Shown here in pieces: positions 1 to 8,700 of a DNA stretch of 9,379 nucleotides. Positions within the stretch are counted from its first letter, which is position 1. The number at the start of each line of letters is the position of its first letter. Below the pieces are notes generated by a model. The model was not told where the DNA came from, did not search any database, and worked only from the letters and a program-made list of their open reading frames with translations. Source of the DNA: Prevotella sp. (GTDB taxonomy: Bacteria > Bacteroidota > Bacteroidia > Bacteroidales > Bacteroidaceae); the NCBI GenBank assembly GCA_016291915.1, contig JAEEZP010000244.1, forward strand, positions 1 to 9,379, in the 5' to 3' direction. Made by a program: the position numbers and the translations under genes.

Positions 1-2904
1 CATGTGTCGAAAAACGACAGACTGATTGCCACGGGCTATTATGGTATCGCCCTTACCCTGAAGGATCATCCTAACGATGGTAACGGCATCGGCAGGGTGG
101 TGAGAGAAATTAAAAGTGACGGCTCCTTTGGTCCGATCTATTTCATCCGTTATAATCACGGCTTTAACGAGAAGAACACCGATTATCCTTTTTACAAGAA
201 ATCAAAAGACAAAGGGTTTGTCAAGGCGGTTGACGAGATCCTGGCTGATGCCACACAACGTATGCAATGGGTGGAGGAGGCTGATAAGGATGACCCGCTG
301 ATACCCTTACATAAAGACTACAAAGCGTTCTGTTATTATACCTTACCCGACGGACGTATCGTCGGCTTGTGGAAACATGCCTTGCAGAGTATCAGTGAAG
401 ACCGGGGAGAGACATGGCGTGAGCCAGCCACTCGGGCACCGGGCTTTGTGAACAGTAATGCGAAAATCTGGGGACAGCGGTTGTCTGACGGTACGTACGC
501 CACTGTCTATAACCCCGCGGAATATCGTTGGCCGTTGGCCATTAGCCTGAGTAAAGACGGTTTGGAATATACCACGCTGAACCTCGTACACGGAGATATC
601 ACCCCTGAGCGCCACGGCGGAGGATATAAGAATTACGGTCCGCAATATACCCGTGGTATTCAGGAAGGTAACGGCACACCGCCGGACGGAAACCTATGGG
701 TGACCTACTCGCATAACAAGGAGGATATGTGGGTGAGTAAGATCGTGGTTCCTGTATTGACGAAGGCCACCAGTCATGCCGCCGGTTTCGGCAGTTACAA
801 GCAGTTGGCGGATATGAACGACTGGAACCTCTATGTTCCTCGTCTGTGCCCGGTGGTATTACAGAATGGCGGCTTGCTGCTCAGTGATTCCGATCCCTAC
901 GACTATGCCAAAGTGGAGAGAGTGATACCCGCCAGCAAGGAGTTGGAGGTGGAGATGGATCTCTGTGCATCGCAGAATGATCGCGGTGCTTTGTATATCG
1001 AGTTCCTGGATGCAAAAGGTAATATGGCCAGCAGGATCCAGATCGATGAGACGGGTGATATGCGTATCAAGGGCGGTGCCCGTTTCGGCATGATGCAGCG
1101 GCAGTATGAGGCAGGCAAGACTTATCATGTCAAGGCCATGCTTTCCTGCGGCATGCACCGTGCGGTCTATTTCGTGAACGGTAAGAGAGCTTGCGTACGA
1201 CAGTTTGATACCCCGGTAGAGGCCATCACCCGTATCGTGTTCCGTACAGGTGCCCTCTTCACTGAGCCGAATATAGAGACACCGGCTGATCAGGACTTCG
1301 ACATGCCGCGTGCCGACGAGACAGATCCTGAGGCAAAGTTCTTAATCTCTAATGTCTTTTCCCGTCCAATGGATCCTTCTGCATTCCCGTTGACGAATGC
1401 GGATGAGCCAAATATTCAGCAGACGGCGGATGTTCCCTCCGCAGTATTATCCGCTGCCGACTATCGTCACTATGTGGATTATTTCAACGGTATGGAGGAT
1501 GAGAATATCGTATCGTTCATCCCCAATGCACAGTCGTGGGACTGGATGCAGAAGAATGTGCCGCTCTTCGACTGTCCCGACAAGGATATGGAAGAGATGT
1601 ATTACTACCGTTGGTGGAGCTTACGCAAACATATCGTTGACACACCGGTGGGCTTCGGTATGACGGAGTTCCTCGTAAAACGCTCTTATGCTGATAAATA
1701 CAACCTGATAGCCTGTGCTATCGGTCATCATACGATGGAATCCCGCTGGATGCGCGATCCTATCTATCTGAACCAGATACTACGCACCTGGTACTTCGGT
1801 AATGAAGGAAAACCGATGGAGAGGATGAATAAGTTCTCTTCCTGGAACCCTGCCGCTATCTACGAGGCATGGAAGGTGATGGGACCCGCCTTGAATCTCA
1901 AGGACTTCAAAGCATCATTAGAGGCAGAATATGCTGATTGGAAGAACACCCATCTGTTGCCTAACGGACTGTATTGGCAGGCAGATGTGCGTGACGGTAT
2001 GGAGGAGAGTATCTCCGGAGCACGCCGCCAGCAGTATGCCCGTCCGACCATCAACAGTTATATGTACGGTAATGCCTGTGCGCTGGCTGCCATCAACAGG
2101 ATGTATGGAGATAACGACAAAGCAAAGATGTACGATCAGGAAGCGCAGACGCTGAAGGAGAAGATCGAGAAATACCTGTGGAACGAGCAGCATCAGTTCT
2201 TCGAGACGCTGCAGAAAGATACCTCTGCCAATGCCCGTGAGGCCATCGGCTTCATCCCCTGGTATTTCAACATGCCGGAGGATAAGCGCTTCGAGACTGC
2301 CTGGCTGCAGTTGGTGGATGAGAAAGGGTTCAATGCACCTTATGGTCTGACAACCGCTGAGCGCCGTCATCCGCTGTTCCGTTCACATGGCGTGGGTACC
2401 TGTGAGTGGGATGGCGCTATCTGGCCCTTTGCCACCAGTCAGACACTGACCGCTTTTGCCAATTATCTGAATAATACCGACCAGCCAGTCATCGGAGATA
2501 CTGTGTACTTCGCTCAGATGAAGAAATATGTGGAGAGTCAGCATCACAGAGGCCGTCCCTATATCGGTGAGTACCTCGATGAGAAGAATGGTGCCTGGCT
2601 GATGGGTGACCGTGAGCGTAGCCGTTATTACAACCACTCCACCTTTGCTGATCTGGTCATCAGCGGATTGGTGGGTGTCCGTCCGCAGGCTGAGAAGAAG
2701 GTGGTCATCCATCCGTTGGTGCCCGCCGGCCAGTGGAAGTATTTCTGTCTGGATGCTGTACCTTATCAAGGTCATCTGCTAACCATTCTGTGGGATGAAA
2801 ACGGACAGCGTTATCATCAGGGTACCGGACTGGTATTGCTGGTTGACGGAAAGAAAGTGGCTAACCGCAGCACATTAGGAGAATTAACATATCAGTTACC
2901 ATAA
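1..2904 (+). CDS. GH143-GH142 two-domain glycosidase (RG-II chain D, BT1020-like), 5' partial
   Basis: The reading frame is open at the left edge, so the signal peptide and first propeller strands lie upstream; the GTG at base 4 is probably internal. Residues are counted from that GTG. Residues 1 to about 260 form a sialidase-like beta-propeller with an Asp box at 131-138 (SEDRGETW) and a degenerate one near 183. Residues about 311-415 look like a LamG-type beta-sandwich. Residues about 480-966 are an (alpha/alpha)6 hydrolase with a tryptophan-rich start, a CEWDGAIWP motif at 800-808 (E801 and D803 are candidate catalytic acids) and a C-terminal beta region. This order matches B. thetaiotaomicron BT1020, where GH143 removes Dha and GH142 removes beta-L-arabinofuranose from chain D of RG-II. 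Such enzymes act in the periplasm. The frame runs unbroken to a TAA, one base before the next gene, so the two are probably cotranscribed. The exact substrate is inferred from the family. Confidence 0.85.
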   Translation, partial: HVSKNDRLIATGYYGIALTLKDHPNDGNGIGRVVREIKSDGSFGPIYFIRYNHGFNEKNTDYPFYKKSKDKGFVKAVDEILADATQRMQWVEEADKDDPLIPLHKDYKAFCYYTLPDGRIVGLWKHALQSISEDRGETWREPATRAPGFVNSNAKIWGQRLSDGTYATVYNPAEYRWPLAISLSKDGLEYTTLNLVHGDITPERHGGGYKNYGPQYTRGIQEGNGTPPDGNLWVTYSHNKEDMWVSKIVVPVLTKATSHAAGFGSYKQLADMNDWNLYVPRLCPVVLQNGGLLLSDSDPYDYAKVERVIPASKELEVEMDLCASQNDRGALYIEFLDAKGNMASRIQIDETGDMRIKGGARFGMMQRQYEAGKTYHVKAMLSCGMHRAVYFVNGKRACVRQFDTPVEAITRIVFRTGALFTEPNIETPADQDFDMPRADETDPEAKFLISNVFSRPMDPSAFPLTNADEPNIQQTADVPSAVLSAADYRHYVDYFNGMEDENIVSFIPNAQSWDWMQKNVPLFDCPDKDMEEMYYYRWWSLRKHIVDTPVGFGMTEFLVKRSYADKYNLIACAIGHHTMESRWMRDPIYLNQILRTWYFGNEGKPMERMNKFSSWNPAAIYEAWKVMGPALNLKDFKASLEAEYADWKNTHLLPNGLYWQADVRDGMEESISGARRQQYARPTINSYMYGNACALAAINRMYGDNDKAKMYDQEAQTLKEKIEKYLWNEQHQFFETLQKDTSANAREAIGFIPWYFNMPEDKRFETAWLQLVDEKGFNAPYGLTTAERRHPLFRSHGVGTCEWDGAIWPFATSQTLTAFANYLNNTDQPVIGDTVYFAQMKKYVESQHHRGRPYIGEYLDEKNGAWLMGDRERSRYYNHSTFADLVISGLVGVRPQAEKKVVIHPLVPAGQWKYFCLDAVPYQGHLLTILWDENGQRYHQGTGLVLLVDGKKVANRSTLGELTYQLP

Positions 2905-2905
2905 C

Positions 2906-4201
2906 ATGAGAATATTCGTAATTGCATGCTGTGTCCTTTGTAGTATGCAGGCATCGGCACAGACTTTTGAGACAAGATTCACACGTCCGCTCAGTGATGT
3001 GATAAAAGATATTGAGAAACGTTTCGACGTGAAGTTGAAATGCAGTGATGTGGATACCACGGGCTTGAGACTTACTTATGCCGATTTCCGCATCCGTCCG
3101 TATTCCTTGGATGAGACGCTGCAAAACGTACTTTCTCCATTCGATTTCAAAGTGGTTTATCAGAATGGTAATCTGTGGAAGGTTAAACCATACGAATATG
3201 CACGCAGACAACCTGCCGACGGAGAGAAGATGATTGCCTATCTGAACACCTTATATAATAATAAGGAGCAGTGGGAGGCAAGAAAAGAGATCGTGCGTAA
3301 GGAGGTGCGTGAGCGCTTGGGCATTGACCCGCTGTTGGCACAGTGTGTCAACGAGGCTCCGCAATATACAAAGATCCGTAAGCTCGATGGTTATACCGTG
3401 CAGAACTTCTGTCTGAAGACGGTCAACGGACATACCGTGAAGGGTTCTGTCTATGCTCCGGCCAAGAAAGGCAAGCATCCGTTGATCATCTGTCCGAACG
3501 GTCATTTCCTCAACGGCCGTTATGGAAAGGTGCAGCAGCAGCGTTTGGGAACGCTGGCACGCATGGGGGCCATCTGTGTGGATTATGACCTGTGGGGATG
3601 GGGCGAGTCGGAAGATGAGGTAGGTACCAAGGCTCATCGTACGCCCGAAGCTCATGTGATGCAGATCCTCAACGGTATCCGTATCCTCGACTGGATGATC
3701 AAGAGAAAGGATGTGGATGTTACCCGGGTAGGCGTCAACGGTGGTTCCGGCGGTGGTACGCAGACGGTATTACTGTCTGTGCTGGATGATCGTTATACGG
3801 CGTCCAACCCTGTCGTCAGCATGTCATCATGGTTTGATGGCGGTTGTCCCTGTGAGAGTGGCATGCCTATTCAGTTAGCTGGCGGTGGTACCTGTAATGC
3901 GGAGTTGGCTGCATTGTTTGCACCCAAACCGATGATGGTGGTCAGCGATGGTGGTGACTGGACATCCACGACGCCCGAGCTGGAATATCCTTACCTGCAG
4001 AGAATATATGGATTCTATGGTTCTAAAGACAAGGTTTCCAATATCCATCTGCCGAAAGAACGTCACGACTTCGGACCGAACAAACGAAATGCGGTGTATC
4101 GTTTCTTCATCGATACCTTTGGCTTGGATGAGTCAATGCTCGATGAGGACAAGATAACTATTGAATCAGAGAACACACTGCGCTTCACGCCAAAGAAATA
4201 A
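2906..4201 (+). CDS. Secreted alpha/beta-hydrolase esterase with STN-like N-terminal domain (BT1017-like pectin methylesterase)
   Basis: This 431-residue protein begins with a signal peptide (about residues 1-18, cut after QASA). Residues 19 to about 95 look like an STN domain (secretin/TonB short N-terminus): an amphipathic helix followed by short strands, ending QNGNLWKV. An alpha/beta-hydrolase domain fills about 105-410. The nucleophile elbow is GGSGG with S281, the likely catalytic histidine is H387 (KERHDFG), and D348 or D351 in VVSDGGDW is a candidate third triad member. It resembles the acetyl-xylan-esterase-like hydrolases of Bacteroidota and, in an RG-II context, BT1017, reported to remove the methyl ester from galacturonate in RG-II. 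An acetylesterase role cannot be excluded from sequence. It starts one base after the upstream stop codon, so it is probably in the same transcript. No Shine-Dalgarno lies close to the ATG, as is usual in Bacteroidota. Confidence 0.8.
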   Translation: MRIFVIACCVLCSMQASAQTFETRFTRPLSDVIKDIEKRFDVKLKCSDVDTTGLRLTYADFRIRPYSLDETLQNVLSPFDFKVVYQNGNLWKVKPYEYARRQPADGEKMIAYLNTLYNNKEQWEARKEIVRKEVRERLGIDPLLAQCVNEAPQYTKIRKLDGYTVQNFCLKTVNGHTVKGSVYAPAKKGKHPLIICPNGHFLNGRYGKVQQQRLGTLARMGAICVDYDLWGWGESEDEVGTKAHRTPEAHVMQILNGIRILDWMIKRKDVDVTRVGVNGGSGGGTQTVLLSVLDDRYTASNPVVSMSSWFDGGCPCESGMPIQLAGGGTCNAELAALFAPKPMMVVSDGGDWTSTTPELEYPYLQRIYGFYGSKDKVSNIHLPKERHDFGPNKRNAVYRFFIDTFGLDESMLDEDKITIESENTLRFTPKK

Positions 4202-4301
4202 TTAATATAGTCGTGATCTCGTAATCTCGTGATCTCGTAATCTCGAATCCAGACTATTATCAATCATCATCCCAAAATCGAAATCTTAAAAACAAACCAT
4301 A
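4202..4301. other. AT-rich intergenic spacer
   Basis: This 100-bp gap is the only non-coding stretch in the window. Its left part holds the 8-bp tandem repeat and its right part (about 4250-4301) is A-rich up to the next ATG. I looked for the Bacteroidota promoter pattern (TTTG near -33 and TAnnTTTG near -7) and found no good match. I saw no inverted repeat followed by a T-run that would act as a terminator. The downstream gene may therefore be read through from upstream or may use a weak or non-consensus promoter here. Confidence 0.7.
4213..4244. repeat. Four tandem copies of an 8-bp unit GTRATCTC
   Basis: The units read GTGATCTC, GTAATCTC, GTGATCTC, GTAATCTC, which equals two perfect copies of a 16-bp unit. 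The flanks (TC before, GA after) do not continue the pattern. The repeat starts 12 bases after the esterase stop codon and ends 57 bases before the apiosidase ATG. The + strand contains no GAGAT that could pair with the ATCTC segments, so it is a direct repeat and not a hairpin. Similar short direct repeats occur between genes in Bacteroidota genomes, from general recollection. Its function is unknown. Confidence 0.9.
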
Positions 4302-5732
4302 ATGAGAAAATTATTCGTATTAACATTTTTGATGTTCTTGGCTTTGACGGCATCGGCACAGCGGGAACGTGTTTATCATCCCTGGCAAAACGGTAAACTG
4401 GTGGTGTCAAAGAACAGTCGTTATCTGGTACATGAGAATGGAACACCATTCTTCTGGCTGGGCAATACCTCATGGCTGCTACCCGAACGACTGAACCGTG
4501 ATGAGGTAGGGTATTACTTAGGACTGGAGCGTAAGGCCGGTTATAATGTGGAGCAGATACAGGTGCTTAACGGCATCCCCACCTTTAATATCTACGGACA
4601 TCCCGGAAACAATGCTGAGTTTGACTTCTCCAAGGTTACGAAAGAGGGTGTCTATGGCTATTGGGAGCATATGGACTATATCATTGACGTGGCCGCCCGC
4701 AACGGTATCTATATCGCCATGGACTGTATCTGGGGATCACAGCTGAGCAGAATGGATGAGGCTAAGGCGGCTGCCTATGGAAAATTCCTGGGGGAACGCT
4801 ATAAGGACAAACCGAATATCATCTGGATGATCGGTGGCGATATCCGTGGTGACCGTAGTCCGGAGATATGGGATGCACTGGCAAGAGCCATCAAGAAGTA
4901 CGATCCTAACCATGTGATGACTTATCATCCGTTGGGCCGCACCTATTCCGCTAAATGGTTCAACGACCGTGAGTGGTTGGATTTCAACATGTTCCAGAGT
5001 GGACATCGTCGTTACGGACAACGTAATGGTGACGGTGATTATTCCATCAAGGAGAATACCGAGGAAGATAACTGGCGTTATGTGGATATGAGCTTTGCCG
5101 TAAAACCGATCAAGCCGGTTATCGACGGAGAACCATCGTATGAGGATATTCCTCAGGGATTACACAACGAGAATGAACCGCGTTGGCAGGATTATGATGT
5201 TCGTCGCTATGCTTATTGGTCGGTGTTTGCCGGTTCCTTCGGACATACTTACGGACATAACTCTATCATGCAGTTCCTGCGCCCCGGTGTCGGTGGCTCT
5301 TTCTTTGCAAAGAAGCCCTGGTGGGAGGCCATGAATGACCCCGGTCTTAACCAGATGAAGTATCTGAAGTGGTTGATCTTAGCATTCCCATTTACTGAGC
5401 GCATCGGTGACCAGAGTGTGATTGCCGGACAGAACGGTGAGCGTTACGACCGTGTGATAGCTACCCGTGGTAATGACTACCTGTTAGCATACAACTACAG
5501 CGGCAAGCCCATGCAGATCGACCTGACAAAGATTTCCGGTAAGAAAAAGAATGTGTGGACGATGAACCCTATCGACGGAACCTTGAAATACTTAGGTGAA
5601 TATGACAATAAGATCACGGAGTTCGTTTACGACGGTGCATACCTGAATAACAGCGACCGTGTGCTCATTGCTGTGGATGCTACAAAGAATTATATCGATA
5701 AGTCTCAGACAAAACTGATAGAGAAATGGTAA
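4302..5732 (+). CDS. GH140 apiosidase (BT1012-like, DUF4038 family)
   Basis: This is a 476-residue secreted enzyme. The signal peptide covers residues 1-19 (cleavage TASA|QRE). A TIM barrel of the DUF4038 type spans about 30-360, opening with the typical RYLVHENGTPFFWLGNTSW stretch. D180 in MIGGDIRGD and E277 in PVIDGEPSYED are the probable acid/base and nucleophile. Their spacing of 97 residues equals that of D187 and E284 that I recall for BT1012. A small beta-sandwich (about 370-460), often annotated as a collagen-binding-like domain, closes the protein. GH140 cleaves the apiose-galacturonate bond at the RG-II backbone and so frees side chains A and B. Length fits the family. The ATG at 4302 gives a clean signal peptide, with an A-rich leader and no Shine-Dalgarno. 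Its last 7 bases overlap the next gene, which suggests coupled translation. Confidence 0.88.
   Translation: MRKLFVLTFLMFLALTASAQRERVYHPWQNGKLVVSKNSRYLVHENGTPFFWLGNTSWLLPERLNRDEVGYYLGLERKAGYNVEQIQVLNGIPTFNIYGHPGNNAEFDFSKVTKEGVYGYWEHMDYIIDVAARNGIYIAMDCIWGSQLSRMDEAKAAAYGKFLGERYKDKPNIIWMIGGDIRGDRSPEIWDALARAIKKYDPNHVMTYHPLGRTYSAKWFNDREWLDFNMFQSGHRRYGQRNGDGDYSIKENTEEDNWRYVDMSFAVKPIKPVIDGEPSYEDIPQGLHNENEPRWQDYDVRRYAYWSVFAGSFGHTYGHNSIMQFLRPGVGGSFFAKKPWWEAMNDPGLNQMKYLKWLILAFPFTERIGDQSVIAGQNGERYDRVIATRGNDYLLAYNYSGKPMQIDLTKISGKKKNVWTMNPIDGTLKYLGEYDNKITEFVYDGAYLNNSDRVLIAVDATKNYIDKSQTKLIEKW
5726..5732 (+). other. Stop/start overlap ATGGTAA between GH140 and GH78 genes
   Basis: The ATG of the rhamnosidase fusion lies inside the end of the apiosidase gene, whose TAA is at 5730-5732. 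A ribosome finishing the first gene is placed next to the second start, which suggests translational coupling and a single transcript. No Shine-Dalgarno sequence precedes this ATG. Confidence 0.85.
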
Positions 5733-8700
5733 AAAGAAATATATTGTTGCTGCTGTGCCTCGTCATGGCACTGACCGTAAGCGCAAAGCCTAAGAAAGTA
5801 CAGGCACCTGCTGTATCTGTCGGGGAGTTGCGTACAGAACACATGGTGAACCCGATGAGTGTGGACACCTCTACCCCTCGTCTGGGTTGGCAGATTGTCT
5901 CCACACAGAATGATGTCAAGCAGACGGCCTATCATCTTATCGTCTCTTCCTCTTTGGCAAAAGCAATGAAGATGGAAGGTGACTTATGGGATGTGAATGA
6001 GAATAGCGATCAGTCACAGTGGATTACCTATGCAGGTAAACCGTTGCGTTCCGATACCCGTTGCTATTGGCGTGTGAAGGTCACCACCACCAAAGGTGAG
6101 TCGGAATGGAGTGATGTGGGTATGTTCAATATCGGACTGTTGTACACGTCCGATTGGAGTGGACAGTGGATCGGACTGGACCGGGCCAACCCCTGGGATC
6201 AGGAAGTAGAGCACAGTCAGTTGTCGAGCCGTTATCTCCGTACGGAGTTTACCGCCGAGAAAGAGATCCAGCAGGCTACTTTATATATCAGTGGACTGGG
6301 AATGTACGAGGCATTTATCAACGGAAAGAAGATTGGTGATCAGGTATTGGCACCTGTTCCTACCGATTATCGTAAGACGGTGATGTACAATGCCTATGAC
6401 GTGACCTCTCTACTGAATGAGAAGAATGCCATCGGTGTAGTACTGGGAAATGGCCGTTATTATACGATGCAGCAAAAGAAAAAACCGTATAAGATTACGA
6501 ACTTCGGTTATCCGAAACTGCGTGCCACCCTCATCATTGTCTATAAAGATGGTAAGAAACAGGTGATCTCTACCGGTGAGAAGTGGAAACTGAATGCTGA
6601 CGGGGCTATCCGCTCCAATAACGAATATGACGGTGAGATTTATGATGCCCGCAAAGAACTGACCGGATGGAATGATGTCGGCTATGATGACAGTCAGTGG
6701 CGCCCGGCTGAAAGAGTGGCTATCCCGCTCGGAACATTACGCGGACAGATGACTCCCGGCATGAAGGTGATAGAGCAGGTGCCGGTGAAGGAGATGACAA
6801 AGAAAGGTGATCACCTGATTCTCGACTTAGGACAGAACATGGCAGGATGGCTGAAGCTGCGTATGAACAACCTCAAAGCGGGTGACACTGTAAGAATACG
6901 CTTTGCAGAGAAGTTGGATGAGCATGGTGAACTGTGGCGGGCCAACTTCCGTCATGCCAACTCTACCGACTATTATGTTGCCAATGGTAAAGAACAGAAC
7001 AGATGGTGGCAACCCACCTTTGTTTACCATGGTTTCAGATATGCGGAGGTAACAGGACTATCCGCTGCTACTGCTGATGATTTTGTCGCTGAGGTGGTTG
7101 CCGACGAGATGGAGCAGACAGGTACCTTTGTCTCCAACAACGAGACTCTGAACAAGGTCTTCGGCAATGCGATCCGTGGTGTGCGCTCTAATTATAAAGG
7201 TATGCCGGTGGACTGTCCGCAGCGTGATGAGCGTCAGCCTTGGTTAGGCGATCGTACCCGTGGCTGTTACGGAGAGGCTTTCATCTTGGATAATAATACC
7301 TTGTACACGAAGTGGATGCGTGATATCGTGGAGGCACAGTATGAGGACGGACTCATCCCTGATGTGGCTCCCGCTTATTGGAATTATTACTCTGACAATG
7401 TCACATGGCCGGCTGCCTTACCTTTCTCTTTGGAGATGCTTTATAACCAGTATGGTGATGAGGCACCGATGAGAAAGCATTATCCGGCAGTGAAACGTTG
7501 GATGGAGCATCTGAAATACCAGTATCAGAAAGGTGGACTGATCACTAAAGACCGTTACGGTGACTGGTGTGTGCCGCCAGAGAAAGAAGAACTGATACAC
7601 AGTCAGGATCCTGCACGCATCACCGACGGCACGTTGATTTCCTCGGCATATTACTATCGTATCAGTCTGCTGATGGAGAAATTTGCCAAGATGCAGGGGC
7701 TGACAGCCGACGCCAACTACTTCAAGAAAGAGGCTGCCTTGACGAAGGAGGCATTTAATAAACAATTCCTGCAGGTGAAGAAAGGTACGACGACCGTACC
7801 TGGTCATATTCTCTATCCCGACAGTACCTTCTACGGAAATAACACGGTGACAGCGAATATCCTGCCATTATATTTCGGAATGATCGATGATCCGTATGTG
7901 AAAGGTGAGGTGGAGAAGAACATCATTAAGAATATCATCACGCTGAACGGTGACCATGTGTCTTGCGGCGTGATCGGCATCGGTTGGCTGATGCACGGAC
8001 TCACTGCGATGGGACGTACGGATGTGGCTTGGCGACTGGCAACCCAAAAGACCTATCCTTCTTGGGGATATATGGCAGAGAAGGGTGCTACAACCATCTG
8101 GGAGCTGTGGAACGGTGATACGGCATCACCGGCTATGAACAGTGGAAACCATGTCATGCTTTTGGGCGACCTGCTCTCTTGGATGTATGAGGATGTTGCC
8201 GGTATCCGTGCCGGTGAACCGGGATTTAAGAAGATCATTCTCAAACCCGACTTTACTGTCGATGAAATGGACGATATCGAGGCTTCCTACAAGAGTATCT
8301 ACGGTATGATAAGGAGCTGCTGGAAGAAACAAAACGGTCAGCTCATCTGGGATGTGGAGATTCCTGCTAATACAACGGCTGAGCTTTACCTGCCTAATGG
8401 AGAAAAGCGCCAGATAGGATCTGGAAAGCACCATTTTATCGAGAAACTCCCTATGCGTGACCCAGCCATCATCGTGGATGAGTTCCTCTATAAGGAGGCT
8501 TCCTTCCCACAATGTCACTCTGCCTCTATCGTAGAAACAACGAAGGGTGATCTTGTGGCTACCTATTTCGGTGGTACCCATGAGCGTAACCCGGATGTAT
8601 GTATCTGGGTGAGTCGTAAGCCCAAAGGCTCCGACACATGGACAGCTCCGCAGATGGTGGCCGACGGTGTCTTCTCGAAGGATTACCGTGAGGCATGCTG

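Noticed and set aside
4..6. GTG as the true start of the first gene
   Set aside because: The frame is open to the left edge, there is no signal peptide after it, and the propeller would lack its first strands. The start lies upstream of the window.
1918..2370. 150-codon minus-strand reading frame
   Set aside because: It lies wholly inside the GH142 domain, has no recognisable domain, and looks like a shadow of the coding strand.
2877..2881. AGGAG as ribosome binding site for the esterase
   Set aside because: It is about 25 bases upstream of the ATG, too far to act as a Shine-Dalgarno, and Bacteroidota rarely use one.
2906..2965. Lipoprotein signal in the esterase (VIAC near the start)
   Set aside because: The cysteine is only at position 8, leaving no room for a hydrophobic core; a signal peptidase I site after residue 18 fits better.
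4213..4244. CRISPR array or terminator
   Set aside because: The units are 8 bp with no spacers, and there is no inverted repeat or T-tract.
4063..4263. Minus-strand reading frame across the tandem repeat
   Set aside because: Its N-terminal part is just translation of the 8-bp repeat (an RDYEITRLRDHDY-type pattern), a known kind of spurious prediction, and the rest is antisense to the esterase.
8453..8455. Internal ATG (M910) as the start of a separate sialidase-like gene
   Set aside because: The frame continues without a stop from the GH78 part, and no signal peptide follows this ATG, so a fusion is the simpler reading.
8126..8581. 151-codon minus-strand reading frame
   Set aside because: It lies opposite the GH78/sialidase junction, whose + strand frame is clearly coding; no domain or leader is visible.
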